In this document: positions 1-14,400 of the stretch, piece by piece
Layout: each line of letters opens with the position of its first letter
Position numbering within the stretch: position 1 is the first letter of the stretch
Position numbers and translations under genes: made by a program
Source: Cloeon dipterum
Taxonomy: Eukaryota; Arthropoda; Insecta; Ephemeroptera; Baetidae
Direction of reading: 5' to 3'
DNA: 64,000 nt
Assembly (NCBI RefSeq): GCF_949628265.1
Contig: NC_088790.1
Location: 21,642,545-21,706,544, forward strand
Notes under the pieces: generated by a model
What the model was told of the DNA's origin: nothing
What the model saw: only the letters and a program-made list of their open reading frames with translations
The model's database searches: none

Positions 1-3000
1 CACATTTTATTCAACGGAACAGAAAACCGTAAGGAACGAAAACAAAGTCCAGCAGTCTCAACCACATAAACAAGTAATGCAATTCAAAACCAAAGCCACC
101 TGTGACGCAATTCTACGAATATATAGCGAAACGACGTGCATGTCTGATGCCGCGGCTTTTCTCGCATACATTTTTTGACAAGTGAAGTCTATTTCAATAC
201 ACGTCGTAGTCTCCTCTATTGGATCAGATTTCCAAACAGTACGACGAGTAATTAAAGCTGCGAGGAGAAGAAGCCCCTCTGGAAAGACGGCTGTAATTGG
301 ATTTGCAATGATTCCTCGCGATCACGAGCCACTTTCTTTCACTCGCCGCAGATGAGATTCTTTTCAGCTTTTGTTATTGCGGAGAAAAGTATGCATGTGT
401 GTACATATTGCTGTAATTAAATCGCGACTTTTAGAGCGGAGATTGAAGACCCACACGCATATTATATTCAAATCGGCTGGCGAGAGCGTGAAATTAAAAT
501 TTTTGCGCAATACGCGGCAGCTGATCCGATTAAGTTTTGTCATTCGGTATGCAGGATTGTGCAAAACGTGAGAAAACAAGACATATGCTAGTTGGGAGCG
601 AGAGAGAAACACAGGGCGCGATCCGATTCTCACACACACACCTTATATGCCAGAGAGAGACATTCAATCCTCTGAGTGAGAGAGAGCACTGCTCCATGAA
701 TGTATAAAATAATTACAGTGGAGATGCGATTACGCTGACTGCTTATATGAAGTTGAGCGTGCTGGTTATTGGTATAAAATATACATTCAGGCTCGATTTG
801 TTGGAATTAGCATAAGCGAATAAGTCGTGCATCAACTAGCACTTTCTAAAGAGCTTTTGCGCCGAGATAACGCCGAATGTGTCCGTGCTGCATGCATTTC
901 ACACTTTTTAACCTCCATCGGAATTAATTATTAACTGGAAAATGCATTCTTCCTGCTTCGCAACGAGAAATAATCACGAATCTGGCAGATTTTCGAAAAA
1001 ATGCTTTTCAATGAATATTCATTTGAAACGCGTTTCTCCCGAAATGCGTACATCGCGGCGCTTGGGCAATCGCGTTTAATTTATTCCTCCTTCGCTCTTC
1101 GTGCGGCCGCTTACGAATCTATATAATTTTCAGCAGTCATCTCCAAATTGCGGCGCGCATCAGGGCAAATTTCTCTCCGTCGCGCACCGATATTTACATA
1201 AATGGACGGGACGCTCTCGCAGGTTGAAGAGGATTTGTGTTTGGAAACACTTTGCGGTGATGAGATGAGGTAATCTGCAGGGCATGTGGTTCCGAAGAGC
1301 AGCTTTCACCTTAACAAATCATATGTGTTTTTAATTCAGTCGAGAGCTCGTAAAGCTAGCTCAGATGCATCATCATTTTTCGTAATGGCCTTCAAGCAAA
1401 TAATAATAATACATTTTTCGCCTACAACGCACAACAATTGATGCAATTAAGATTTCGAAAGCCGCTGCGAGCTTTAATTATTAACCCTCACAAAATGTGA
1501 ACTGAAATATCATTTTTCAACTATAAACATGAAATAATCCATTTGGAGGAGTTAATTAAAAAAATAGATTATATCACATATTGTCTTCTTCCAGACGCGG
1601 AAATTAATTACTGGTTAAAGAGTGAACTAAATGATGGAGAAAAAATATCACACGTTCCCATAATGTACTGCGGCTGTTTCAGGTCTCATCTGCAATCTGC
1701 AGTGTTTTACCCTCAAAACAAATTCAGCAAACGGAATGCATCGGTTGCTGAAAACGTCTCACTAGTCACTACACTCGTTTTGTGTTTCTGAGCGCACAAA
1801 ATGTAAAGATAAACGAGTGACGAAACCTTGCCAAACCCGACACTCGTTACTCCCTGCGGTAACGAGAAGACAAACAATTGGGTCCTTTTATTTTGAGCAA
1901 TTTCAAAGAGTGCAATTATTCTCTTCATGCCATGAAAAAAAATCTTGAAAGTATTGTGCCTTCCAAATATTTTTTAAGTCCAAAGTTGAAAACTGGCTAC
2001 AATTTGTGCCCTCAACGAGCGGTCTGAACACCAGTTCAAGCTAACGGTACCACACGTTTTCGCGGTCAAGGAATTCGAAATTTCAATTAGAACAAAGATG
2101 AAGCACCGACGCAGTCGTAAAAATACTTTTCCGATGATATCAAACAAGTGCACGATCAGAATCACGGCGGCTGCAACTTGTACTATTCGCGCATGCAGGG
2201 TTTAACAACCTTTTGTGCGTAGAATTCCCGCCGACAGACATTTTTCGAGGTCTAATAATAATAATAGCAGTTCCGAGAGAGGCGATCGCCATCCATAAAG
2301 TTCTGCTGGCGTATGATTTTTTGTCTGAGTACACACAGCAGAGCAGCTAATAATAATTTATAAGATGGTCGACGCTGGCTCGGCGGCGGATAATGAGATG
2401 AAAATTTCCAACGGGCTGCAGCTTTTCTTCCTTTTACGAGCCAAATCGCTCTCAGCCATTTCGAATCGCCGGTGCGCAGCATTCAAATTAGCCAGGGAAA
2501 AACATCTCGCCGTGTATGGAGATAAAAACAAGGAGAGTAGTAATGAAGATGAATTTGAAATGTAAACGCACTCGAACTTCTTTTCAGCCCGGCTCGCCGA
2601 AGCGCGTTAATTCGATTTTAATTTCGCGTATTATGCGGCAATAGTTGGGAATTTGCACAAATTAGCATTTTCGGACTGGAATTCGGTTCGGAGCGTTCCA
2701 GGTGCGTGCTTTATTGGACCGGGCGGCCCCGCAGCTTCTTTGGTGTGCGTTGCTCTAAACCTGTCCCGCGGGAAACCTGTTGAGGTTTCTTTTTATTCCG
2801 ACCATGCGTCTCGTTTCCTTTGTGAGCAGCATTTTTTCCAGAGAGGAAAGGAAAAGTGACGTCTATAGGAAAGACAAAAGCAAGCATTGAGGTCCTTGAA
2901 ATATAGAGGCACCCTTTGTCTGCTCGCTAGGTGCCGCAAGGGGTGTAATCAAACAAGATTCCTCCTGCGGAGCCCATATTTCATAAAAGGACATTAATTT

Positions 3001-5186
3001 GGTGTATCGTCGTAAAAGCAGCTTTTTGCTTTCGCTTGAACCTTGTCAATAGGTGGGCTTATTTTTTTGTCCGCCCTCAACAACGCAGCAATCCAGCAGA
3101 GGCTGGCAGAATTTTAAGAGAGTACAAAGAGAAAGTGAGTTTGGTACACAAGCATGTGGGGCAACAATGGCAAAGGTCAAACGCGGCGCGACCCCCGCCT
3201 CGAAAGTTGTTGCTTTTTAATAAGCCGGCAAAGCAAATTCCGCGCGCCGACAACACCTCTCAACCCAATTTCCAGCAAATTCAATTAAGAGACACTTCTT
3301 GCCGTCATGGCGTAATCTTCCCCATTCGCTAAGCAGGCAGGCGACGCGCGTTAATTTGCATGCGAAATCTTCCATTTAGGCGTTTCCCTCTAGCACACAT
3401 ATCGACACTAAATTTCTTTATTTCGGCTGAATTTCAATGAGCTGTTGCGCAATTCGACCTGGATTTTGCATAACAAATGTGATTGGAAAAGTCTGGTGTA
3501 AAGGTTAAATTCACAAAATTATGCAGCCGCACACCCATAAATCACTTTCGCCTGATAACATGCTCTAGGGGGTACCTGGGAAAGGTCGCGTTCGTTTGTT
3601 TGCTCGTGATCGTTATTTCTGACGTTGAAACCAACTGCATAAATATTGCCGTGAACTTAAAATCAGAACAAAAAATAGTACTACAACAGATACACCAAAA
3701 TACTATGCTACACGCACAGGATTTTCCAGTAAAATTGTCTTTTGTATGCTATGGAGTCTATTGAAATTCTATTGAAATAGACAGTGAGATTAACACAACA
3801 CATGAGATTATAACATAAACGTGTCCGGAATAGTGTGTACCAATTTAAAATGGAACGAAATCCCAGATTATAAGGAAGGGAAAAATCGCCTGTCAATCCC
3901 CCATGGTTCTTTCATCTTTTAGAGGGAAAAAGCGTAAACAAGTATAAACTTGGCCCATCCAGGAAGCAACAACACAACAACAACAAAATTGGTCAGTAAG
4001 GGAAACGAAAGATGTATTCCAAACTAAGGCAAAATGACAAATTCCTGTGAGTCAGCGGAGTGAGTGCATATAGTGCGTCGCGTGTGGTCTGCGTGCTTTA
4101 ATTTCGGAACTGGCGCACAAAAGAATGTTTAACACGGGTCGCATCCATCAAAGCCGGATTATGATGTATACATTTTTGGCCGGCACATAATTTTTTATTC
4201 CGCGAGACGCCGCCACCAAATTGGAGCTAATTTATGTGATCAAAATGCAAATCAGCAACACGGCGCGCGGAACATAAAAACGGACGGTTTGCCGCAAAAA
4301 TTAATCTCTTGTAACTTTTATCGCGGCGGACATTGAAATTAAAAGGTCGTAAATCGCCTACTTAAAAGTCCCGAAACACGAGAGTAGATAGTGCTCTGTC
4401 AGTCCTCGCGCGCTCGCGTGTGTTATTCCCTCTTTTTGGGCGTGTTGGTGAAATTCGGCAAAATTTATGCCACCTACAATAAAAATACGCTTCTTTCGCG
4501 GCGTCAAAGTATAAAACATATTCCGAGAGAAGTGTATCAAAAAGTACTCTCAATAAAACCGGCGCCCACGCCGCGCATTTCGGCATTATTTGCATACGGC
4601 CCATTTGCGCCGACAAAGCAGCGAAGGGAATGGCGGTTTTTTTTGCGATAGCCGGCTTGTTGATAAGTATAAAATTAGATTAATAAAGAACCGCAGCGTA
4701 CGTAATAACTCTTTGCTGATTTCACGCTTTCGTTTTCATGGGGCAGAATTCGTCATGTCCTTGTTGTTGTGTTTATTCACCGGCTATGCAGCCCAGCAAG
4801 CGAGGGAGGTCTTATTTTTATTTATTTACTCAAAACGCATTCCTCAGAGCTTAACCACAACCAAGCTTTTGAAGGGGGCCTTACAAATCAGGTCGGGTTT
4901 AGTTTATTTTCTACAATGGCATGGTCTGACCCTTCCGAGCGATTGCTTTGAGCTTAAGAGGCAGCACAGCGCGTTCCTCGTTATTTTTCCTGCTGCGCTG
5001 GCTCCCTGCACCAGAATGATAATTATTGTCGAATAAAAGAGCCGTCTCAATTAAAACCACTTTTTAATGGAAACGCACGGCTGTTTTCCGATCACGTCGG
5101 CGGTCCGATTCCGGAGCAAGGCGAGCACGAAATCCCGAACCATATTCGGTGGAGGCAAAAAGCACAAAAGCAGGTTCGAAACTCAC
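1..5186. other. Non-coding DNA, no gene recognised
   Basis: AT-rich sequence with short CA/GA runs (about 600-660) and (TAA)n near 2260. The open frames, including those at 4590-5036 and 3036-3332, are short, lack family similarity and show no exon-like boundaries. It could be intron or intergenic. Confidence 0.6.
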
Positions 5187-5484
5187 CTTTTCCTTTGGCT
5201 CAAACTGGACTCCTGGCGGACGGAGAAAAAAGATGCACTACTCCAAGTAAAGTCACTTAAATTCAACACTGATTTCCCGGGTGGGTCGCGCGGAAAGCAC
5301 TGTCGGCGTGTCGGCGGGCTTGCTTGCGTTGTTTGCAGCGGCAGAGCGCCTTCGAACGGTCCTCTATCCTCGAGCGAGCCGCACACAGTGACAAGCGTAG
5401 CGCCGATCTGCCGAGCGTGGAGTAGCGGCCGCTACGCCAGCGCCACCAACCTTGCCGTGGTAACTTGAGAAGTTGGAAGGTACC
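5187..5484 (-). other. CpG-rich block, possible 5' exon on the minus strand
   Basis: A G+C- and CpG-rich island in AT-rich surroundings. On the minus strand it begins after CTCTCCGCAG (acceptor-like, or a start-site region) and ends with an excellent donor, GGAAAAG|GTGAGT, at 5187/5186. A frame is open from an ATG at 5386 to the donor, but its translation is unlike any family I know. It could be a non-coding or coding first exon of a gene lying to the left of the window. Without transcripts this remains a candidate. Confidence 0.25.
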
Positions 5485-8400
5485 TGCGGAGAGCGTATTA
5501 TGCTCAATTTATGCAGAAACAGTGGGCAAAATGCCGAGATGCAGGGGGTCGGAATGATAAAGGAGCTGAATATGCAAAACAGCAGACTATTTGGGATCGG
5601 CTTTAAATGCTGAGATGGTTTTGTACCCATCGAGCACTGCAGATTTTTAAATTAAAATCTCAAGAAGTTTTCTAAAAATCAAACCTTTGTGAAAAATATG
5701 ATCTTTTCCACTCCGAAGCAGTTAATTTTGCTACCGGCACAAGGTATAATCAAAATTTAAAAACAAATATGACAAATTATTGGGTTAAAATTCCAAATTT
5801 TCCCGCAAGGCATTTTATGGAATATAAGTCTTGGCCGGTAGCATAATTTTTAATGGCAAAATAAAATCTTAAAATCTCATTTTTTAATTACATTCCACTT
5901 TTCTAGCCGCAAGGTCTTGGAAAAATATCACATCCCATGTTGAACTTATTATCTTCCAATGAAACATTTCAAAAGGAATATTTTTAACAAAGTATCTCTT
6001 CCTTTTGAAATAATTATTTTCTAAATAGAACAAGGCTGCTATTGTCATTTGATTTGCAATGACATTTAAATCTTAGCCTCATTTAGAAGGAGATGGCGGA
6101 ACATCTAAAAACTAACAAATAAAATTGAGCAAACAACTTTCGACGAAACTAAATGTAAACCTCATTTTGAATAGAAATTCAGTAAAGTTCATCTACACAC
6201 ACACTTCCTTATTGAGGTTTGATTAATTTGCTTGTTGTTATTATATCAATTCAATTTAAAGTAGGAAAGGTAAAGTGCTCAATTTTAAGTAATATTGTTT
6301 GGCACAAGATGATGATGATGAATTCTTTATTCAATATGGTTTCAACAATGGCCAAAGTTAATATTTTTTACATCGCACCTTTGTTTGGGATTTTAACTTT
6401 CACTTCCCAACATATTCAAAGGAGTAGCTCCTATACCTGCTAATAAAGCATAATAATGACAATCGATGTTTTGACTGCAGGTTGGACTTCACTTTCGATA
6501 TTTTTTACACGCGTTTCACCTTTGCATTAACAACACATGTGCAAATAAACAATTTCTCAACCTCTGCGAATTGCTGATCCTCATTCCGGAAATTCATAAC
6601 GCATGACGCCCTCAATAAAATCTGAGGGAGCAGCACGCGGATAATTCCAAAACCTGAAAGATCCGCTGAATGAGTGTGTTACTCATCAAGTCTCTGTTTC
6701 TTCCTTGTTCCTTCCTCAGTAAATCAGATCCGCAGATTTTAAGAGAGTTCAATATGCGCAATCGCCGCCGACCGCCGACCATTAAAGTCCCCATTCGCAG
6801 CGTCCTCTCCAAGAGGTTGGCAACGGTGCTGTGAAATTCTCTCCTTCGCCTGCCCCGACCTTTTTCTTCTCGCTTCCTTAGAGCCGCGCCGAGTGTTTTT
6901 TCTCTCTCTCCTCTCCCATTTATTTTTCAACTCTCGCGCATACTTTCAGAGGAGAAGAAGAAGAAGCAATGAAAAAAGCCAGCCGCAGCAACAGCAGTTT
7001 CTGTCTGCTGACCACGCTTGATATTTTTTCTCTTTTCACCTCGTATGCAATTCGTCGTCGCCCTGGGAGTTTCCGTCGCGACGCCAGACGACCTGATTTT
7101 CGAACGGTCCTCTGCGTTGGCGGAAAATATCAGTGAAAGGGTTTTTGTTTCAACAAATAAACAAGCGACGAGAATTACAGCTTGCCAAGAACCAAGAAGC
7201 GCCTCTGACAAGCTGAAAACCTGCAAAGTCATTTTTAAGTGATGCCTTTTAATTGCACAATGCACTTTGAGGAATCATTCGGCATTTTAAAATATTCGTG
7301 CATTAATTAAATGAACTCGCAATAATAAGCTGATCACTGCCAGTAAAATTCTAATTTGATTTTTTTTTTCATTTGAATGATTATTGGTCATTTTGAAGGC
7401 AGTGTTTGAGAATAAACAAGATATGTTGTGTCTAATTTACTATAAACAATATTTAAAATAAAGAAAGGAGGGAAAAGGGGAAACGGAAAAGAAGAACTGC
7501 CACAAAATAAACTAGCGGAGAAAATAAGATTTTTTTAGAAATCGTTCTTAAAATATTCGATTTTGCTGGGTAGTAATTTACAACAAATTTTTGTAGCATT
7601 TTTTTCGTAGTAAAAAATACATCAGTTACATGCTGAAGAAAGAAAATATATGAAATTATGCAGGATTGACAACAATTGGGCAACTAAGAGTTAAAATTGA
7701 AAAAGAAAAATTAAACTACATTTTATACGTTTTCGTACTGTGCAAACGCAGCATCACTTTACCTTCAGAACAAAATGCATACCTTAGGATTAGCTGTAGA
7801 AAATTCTGAATCATAACGGTCGTTCAAAACTTTCGACTGCACTCATTCGTAAGCAAAAACGAAAAGATGAACCACTGCTGACGTAGAATAGCCTGCGGGG
7901 CCAAAACAGTGAGTTGTACTTGTAATGAGACCGTACATATTATTTTAATTTATATATTTCCACACTCAATTCTGTGCAGTTTAAAGGTATTTTGCAATTT
8001 CTTAGTTAGATTTCATAAAATTCCTCGCGTTTTATGCTTTTCATGCTATCCTATTTCGTTGAGATTATTGTGAGTTCAAAAATTGATATTTTTCCAAGCT
8101 CCAATATCTGTTTGATTTAAACCTGAACCTAATTAAAATTGAATCGATAGTACAAGGAAATGAAAGAGGTTGCCAGTTATCATAAAAATTAAGTTAACAG
8201 AGAACAAAAACCACAAATTTCACTCAAAATATTATTCAAATAATTTTTTTAAATTGCTCTTTCGAATGGAACGGCAGCTATTACCGCAATATATTTGTTT
8301 TGTTAAAAATAAAGAAGCTAATTAAGAAAAATATGGAACTTGCTGCGATTGAAGTAATAAAAACCTTAAAAAATAATAAAATCTTCCATTTTTTCCATCC

Positions 8401-11400
8401 CGTTCATGCAAGATTCAATCTGTTTGCTAACTATTTTCTCCGAACTAGATATATTTCAACTAAACAATGATTAAGTGTGCTTGATCAATGATGGCAGTCG
8501 TGTTCTACCATTTAACAATGCTTTCATATACCCTTTCCGCTAATTTCTTCACGCAGCCAGCGGATTAGGCTCGCAGTTCTGCTTCGTGTCAGTTAATCAG
8601 TGAGCCAAGAAAGCGTGTTTGCTTTTTTGTTTTAGCGCGACGACACGATCGACCAGATATTGAAACAATAACACAGAGTTCAGCAGGCACTGATCCGAAA
8701 ATTAGCGCAAACGATCCAGTGGGAAGGAGATAATTGTCGATCAACCTCATCAGCTCAGAACCTTCTCTGTTCAAGGGCCGATACACACAGAGAAAATCTC
8801 TAACGTATTGAATTGTTATAGTTCGTTAGAAATGTACACACTTCCGCTTTTTCACCTTTAAGAAGTGAGAAATACCTGCGGTTTTTTCAATTTTAATTAA
8901 ATTTAAAACGCAACCATAAAAATTCGCAATAGAAAGCTATTGGTTTCTTCATAAAAAGCTTGCACATTTTTATTTTTAAATCATGAACGAAAATTGTTAT
9001 TAAAACATTTCCTAAAATCTATTGAAAACTTAGAAAAAATTCCTAGATTTTTTCCTGCTGAAAACCTTTCAGTCTTTTTTAATAACCTTGAAGGTTGAAA
9101 CCTTGATTTTAAAGTTAAAAAAATTTAAATTTTAAACATTAGAACATTCATGGGAGACAGATTCATCTTTTGCGCAACAAATATAGCCCGAAAGCATTTG
9201 AGAAAACGTTTACTACAATCGGTTTGGGTCTAGCCTGAAAAAGAAGGTCCTGCTGTGACTCTCTATTCTTCCGGGTGTATGCGAGGTTCGCCACGATTTG
9301 CAGTTGAAGCAGAGAAACGGAATGACTGGACGATTTCCACGATGGCTAATCGAATCAAATCCTTTTCTTCCCACTCTCGGTGAGCCGTGATTCAAAACTC
9401 AGATTGCTGCAAAATTTCCTGCTCCAGTTTTTCAAAACAAAAAGTTGTGAGCCTATAGCTTTCTAAATGGAAAAGCACTAACGCCGATTTGCAGCGTGCC
9501 TCTCTTCTTTGTTTATAAAAATAGTTTTGACAGTGTGTAATTAAAAACAGTGATTAATTTCCGCTGATGAGCAACAGGGAAAAATATTGACCAGCGTTTG
9601 TCTTACTCACCCGCGAATAATTCAGGACGTGAGGAAATTTTCCACGTGAGAAGTTTTATACATTTTGCTTTTGATGGATGCCCTCGGAAGAATTTTTATG
9701 CGTCCGACGCCGAATGACACATTTTGCGCCCATGGCGGTGTTCCATGAGCGCGCGTCGACGTGAAATAAACAATAAAAACGCGAAAATGGCTGGTGAGCT
9801 GTTTTTAAAAGAGTTGGCACATTAATTGCCAGCTTTTTTGACTTTTATTAATATAAGGAAACTCGTCGGCGCTGCTGCCTTTGTTTCGCAACTCGACGAG
9901 TCATTAGACTTCATTCATCTGCTGCCGAGCCTTCAAAGTTGGGACCCGATTCCGGGAAAAGTGAGACCTACCCGCTAGTAAAATGTTGCCACTGTCAGGC
10001 GTACATACATAAATTTCGTTTTCTTTCAGGAGCTGACTCACCTGAAAATTCTAATTGAAGTCAGATTTGTACCGTCTTTCTAGTAATTATTAAATTCTCA
10101 ATCCATAACATTGAGATATTTTGAAATTAAAATCTAAAAATACTGTGCCAAGAAATTTAATAAACGAATCTATGATGATTCGTTAATAGTCATAAAAATA
10201 GCAATTAAAGAAAATGTTTTTATTTTTTTTTATTCGAGTGCTGACGGAGGCTCTGCCTCAAGCGTATAATATTATGCAGTTCATTTATCTTTGCGCACGT
10301 TGTTCTAAAATATCGCTCTCCAGTGAAATTTTTAACCTTTTTGAGGCGAGTATATTTCCATTTCTGTCGCTAAGAAATTTCATCCGCGTGGAGATTGAGA
10401 TCGAGAAAGGATAAATCGTGAAGAGTCCCATCGAAATTTATTGGGAGTCATGAAGGAGAAAAATGAACTCGTTTTGCGCGCGCGAGTTGATTAAACACGA
10501 GCGCGCTTTTTATCTCGGCACAATAATCTGCAGGTACTTATTTTCGCACTGCACAAAAACTCGGCAGATATTTAATAAAAATTTATTAAGCGGCTGAAAA
10601 TTTATCAAGTGCGGATTTTATATTTTCGCTTCGGAATCGCCGCGTTTATTTTCATCGCCTCGCGCGCGAGAGCAGTTAAATTTTATAATACATTACGCGA
10701 ACACGGCGAAATCCAGTTTGCATGCCGAGAGGACTGATAAAAGACGAGTGAAAAGGCTCCGGTTTCAGATGAATAAACCGCATTTCGTCCACTTTTCTTG
10801 GAAGGAAAATAAGAAGACGCGTTTGCTGCGTTAACCTTTCAGGTGCTCCGGGTAATTGTTGCGCAAGCTATTTTATTTTCACGCCTGTGTGTGCAACGCT
10901 GCGAGAAAATTATCAAAATGATTTATTCGCGACAATCCGAGTTTTATGGCCACTTCGAACGAGTAAAATGTTGCTTTGTAAATAAATTACAGCGCTCAAC
11001 CCTTTGGGGACGGGTTTATTTAGCACTTCTTACTTGATGCTCGGGAATAAAGTTGCGAAATTGAAATTTCCAATGGAATTTTATAGCTCACTTACAACAA
11101 TAATCGTCAAGTGACCGCACAACATGATTGTTGCATCTAATAAAGAGTTATGAGTCAGATTTGAATTCTTGTCAGTTTGAAGAGGCGTGAAATCTTGGAA
11201 TCCAGATACTCTTGTCTACATGAGATTGCAATCAATTCAAAATGATTAAATATTATTCATAAATTTGGCAATAAGCACTACAATATTTTTGTGACACTTT
11301 GCTAAATGTTTTGTCTCAGACATTTTTTTAAATGTTTAGAACGGTAATACAGTTTAAGGTATTGTTATATATAGATTCCTAAAGCTGAAACTAAGCACAA

Positions 11401-14400
11401 GGAAACTTTTAGATTATTGTAATACGCTTTAGTTTAAATGTTTTTTTTTAATTGATGTATTTGTTTTTTAACAGATTGATATGTGTATTTTTAACTGTTT
11501 TAGGTAATTGATAAAGCAAATACATTTTTAGAAGGTAGCTTTGAACAAAATAGCAGAGTTAAAAATTGAACATAATTGGTAATGAAAGGTTTAAAAGAAA
11601 AAAAGGCGCCTTGGATGCGGGCCCAATCAAACTCGATTATTTCATTTCTCGTTCTACGCTACTGAAGCATTTATTTGTTATGTATTGGAACAAGCGGCGG
11701 GCTTGTTGCATTATCAGCCTCTATGAATCGGCGTGCGGAGATGTCCGCGAGATTTTCAGATCTATTAATTTATTCAGTCGGCTGATGGAGCAGAAAGTGC
11801 TCTCGCTCGAGTTGCGCGCGCGGCTGTGGCTAACAAAGTATAAACTTATGCTCGGTATCGAAAGAGACGATCGGCCGGTTAACAGTCGCTTTAAATCGAA
11901 AGTGCTGCCTGCTTGGCAACGAAATTTATTGCCCCAATTAATTTAAATATTTAATTAAATCAATTTTCCTTTCTCGCTCGGCAGCATGTGTTCGTTTTAT
12001 TTTATCGGACAAAAGAGGAGGAGGTGCAAAACACACACATACACACAGCCATTTTTATCCGGCGCTCATTTGAATTTAATATGGATGTGTGTACGCGCAC
12101 AACCTGTTTGGGCGCAACTCCACTGCCGCGCTGATTAAATTTTATTTGAAAAGGTTGCAAAGGTCGGCCGGGCAAAAAGATGAGCAGTAGGTCCTTTGAT
12201 AGCGTGTCTCCTGCCGAGTAAAATTCGACATTAGACAAGTTTCCGTCGTTAAAAGTAAATTTTGAGATGGTGATAAAATTATAATATTCTTTACTGAAGA
12301 CAGATATCAATGACTGGAAATTGTATACAATCGAATCAGATCCAATCGTGGTTGTGCCGCCAAATGAGCATGAATCAACCAACTTTAAGCCTATAGAAAC
12401 ATGCTATAAATTGTCTATAAGGTGGCCAAAACCATCGTGTCATTATTTCATGAATATTTTATATTTTATCACTTAATTCTTTACCGCAAAGTTTTTCTAA
12501 ACCACATCCAATCAATGATGAATTGAAATGCTAGACATTTCCTGATGCGAATTTAACAAACGTCATCTCTATTTTGGCACACTATTGTCTACACTATTTA
12601 CTTCTGCTTGAACAGTCAGAAAAATTTCAAGACTTTCCATTTCTTTTTTTAAAAATAAATATCGTTTATCCAATCAAAAACACGCAGAGCAGAGGTATTA
12701 AAAGTGCGAAAAAACATTTTTGGGTTCAAGCAGACTCTGAAAGCGTCTCACGGCCGCAAATTCGGCTGCTGTACCGAAAACAATTTTTGCCAGTGTGGAA
12801 GGAATTCTAATTGGGTCCTGAGAAGCGCTATTGAATAGAATAAAAATAAGCAGCTAGTCGTGTCGGGAGAGAATATAGTGGGCGGTTTTTACGGCCTGGT
12901 AATGAGCAAATCTACCCAGCCTGACCAGCCAGACCTGTTTGGCCGAATAAAATGTGCTCAATAAAGTGTCACCTCGCGCCAAATTTATTCGTTTTCGCAG
13001 CCACCTCGACTGCTTATAAAGCTTCTCGGCGGCATTAAAATCAATTGGCAGCAGCAGGCCGGACGCGACGCGAATAAAATTGCGACTCAATTGATTCCCT
13101 TTTCGGGGATGGATAATTAGTTGGCAATCCGCACGGGCGGCGAGAAATATCTTATAATCACCCTGCACGCATTTATTTTAAACTCCAGCAGTCTCGTCAA
13201 ACTCATTTCCTCTTGAGTTTGAAAGGAGTTTTTGTTGTTTAACACGCAGCCATATTTCGTGTCTCATAATCAGCCAATAACTCATGCTCGAGTTTCTTTC
13301 ATCCCGAAAAGGATTTATCGCCTGGTCGTATATTTTTTGCTGCCGCCACCGCCTCGGATGTGTCAAATCTGGCAAACAAGGTGTCTCCTTTTAGAGATGC
13401 TTCCTTTCTCTCTCGTTTTTCACCAGAGCTCATCTGCGTCGCCAGCATAATTTTATTTTAATTTCGCCCGGCAGTAAAGCCGGCATTTTACTTCCACGCC
13501 GCAATTTTACGACGAATAAAAATGTCAAATTTTTATTGGGCCGGCTAGCCAAAGGAAAAAATATAGTCGGTGCTGTTTAATTTGTGCCGCGCGGCAATTG
13601 ATTTTTATTGGAAAACACCAAGACGGCTGCAATTCATTTTTTGTATAAAATTTAATTCGAAAGAAAATGTTTGATTAATATTCCGCTGATCATAAATACT
13701 CATGTTTGGAAGATCCGTTATGTGCACAAGTGGAATTTGACACCAAGCACGACAATTTCCAGATAACATCAAGATTCGACCCAAAATTACCTGAGATTCG
13801 GTAAATTTTTCCTCAAATATGCCCGTTTTGGATTAACATCTGTACAAAAGAACAGTAAAAGTCACCGCTTTACACCTTGCAATATATTTATGACCAACCG
13901 TATTGCACGAAAATACCGTTTTCCCTATATGCACATTATGATGAAACAAGAAGCTGAGAAAATAAAGGAAAAATATATTAAATATGTAGCAGCAATCTGG
14001 CATTGTTTAGCTAATTAAATTGAAAAGGTTTCCAAGAAGAAGTGGACCACACGCGATTTTTCCTATTAAATTGACAGGAATGACTGTGCATCTTGTCATT
14101 TATATTTTTTACCTTTTAAATGATTGTTCAGCAACAAATCTAACTAAAAAAACTCCTGATTACTTAAAACGCTTCTAACTTGCTATCGGTTTTTATCTTA
14201 ATTTTCTACGTCAGCAAAATTTCCTCTCAAAATAAGGTATAACAAAATTTTAATATTATAGAGGAACAAAATTCAAATGCTGTCAAATAGTTATTTGCAA
14301 AAAATCATGAAATGCTTTTTTGCGAATTAAGAACTATTAAAAATTCAAAAATTAAGCCGGAAAGTTTGCTTTAGACAGCAAAAGCATTGAATAAATATTA

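Noticed and set aside
4590..5036. 148-codon plus-strand open frame
   Set aside because: No recognisable domain, ordinary composition, overlaps other frames; length is within chance for 64 kb in six frames.
11566..11946. 126-codon plus-strand open frame
   Set aside because: Looks superficially protein-like but has no family similarity I can name and no flanking exons.
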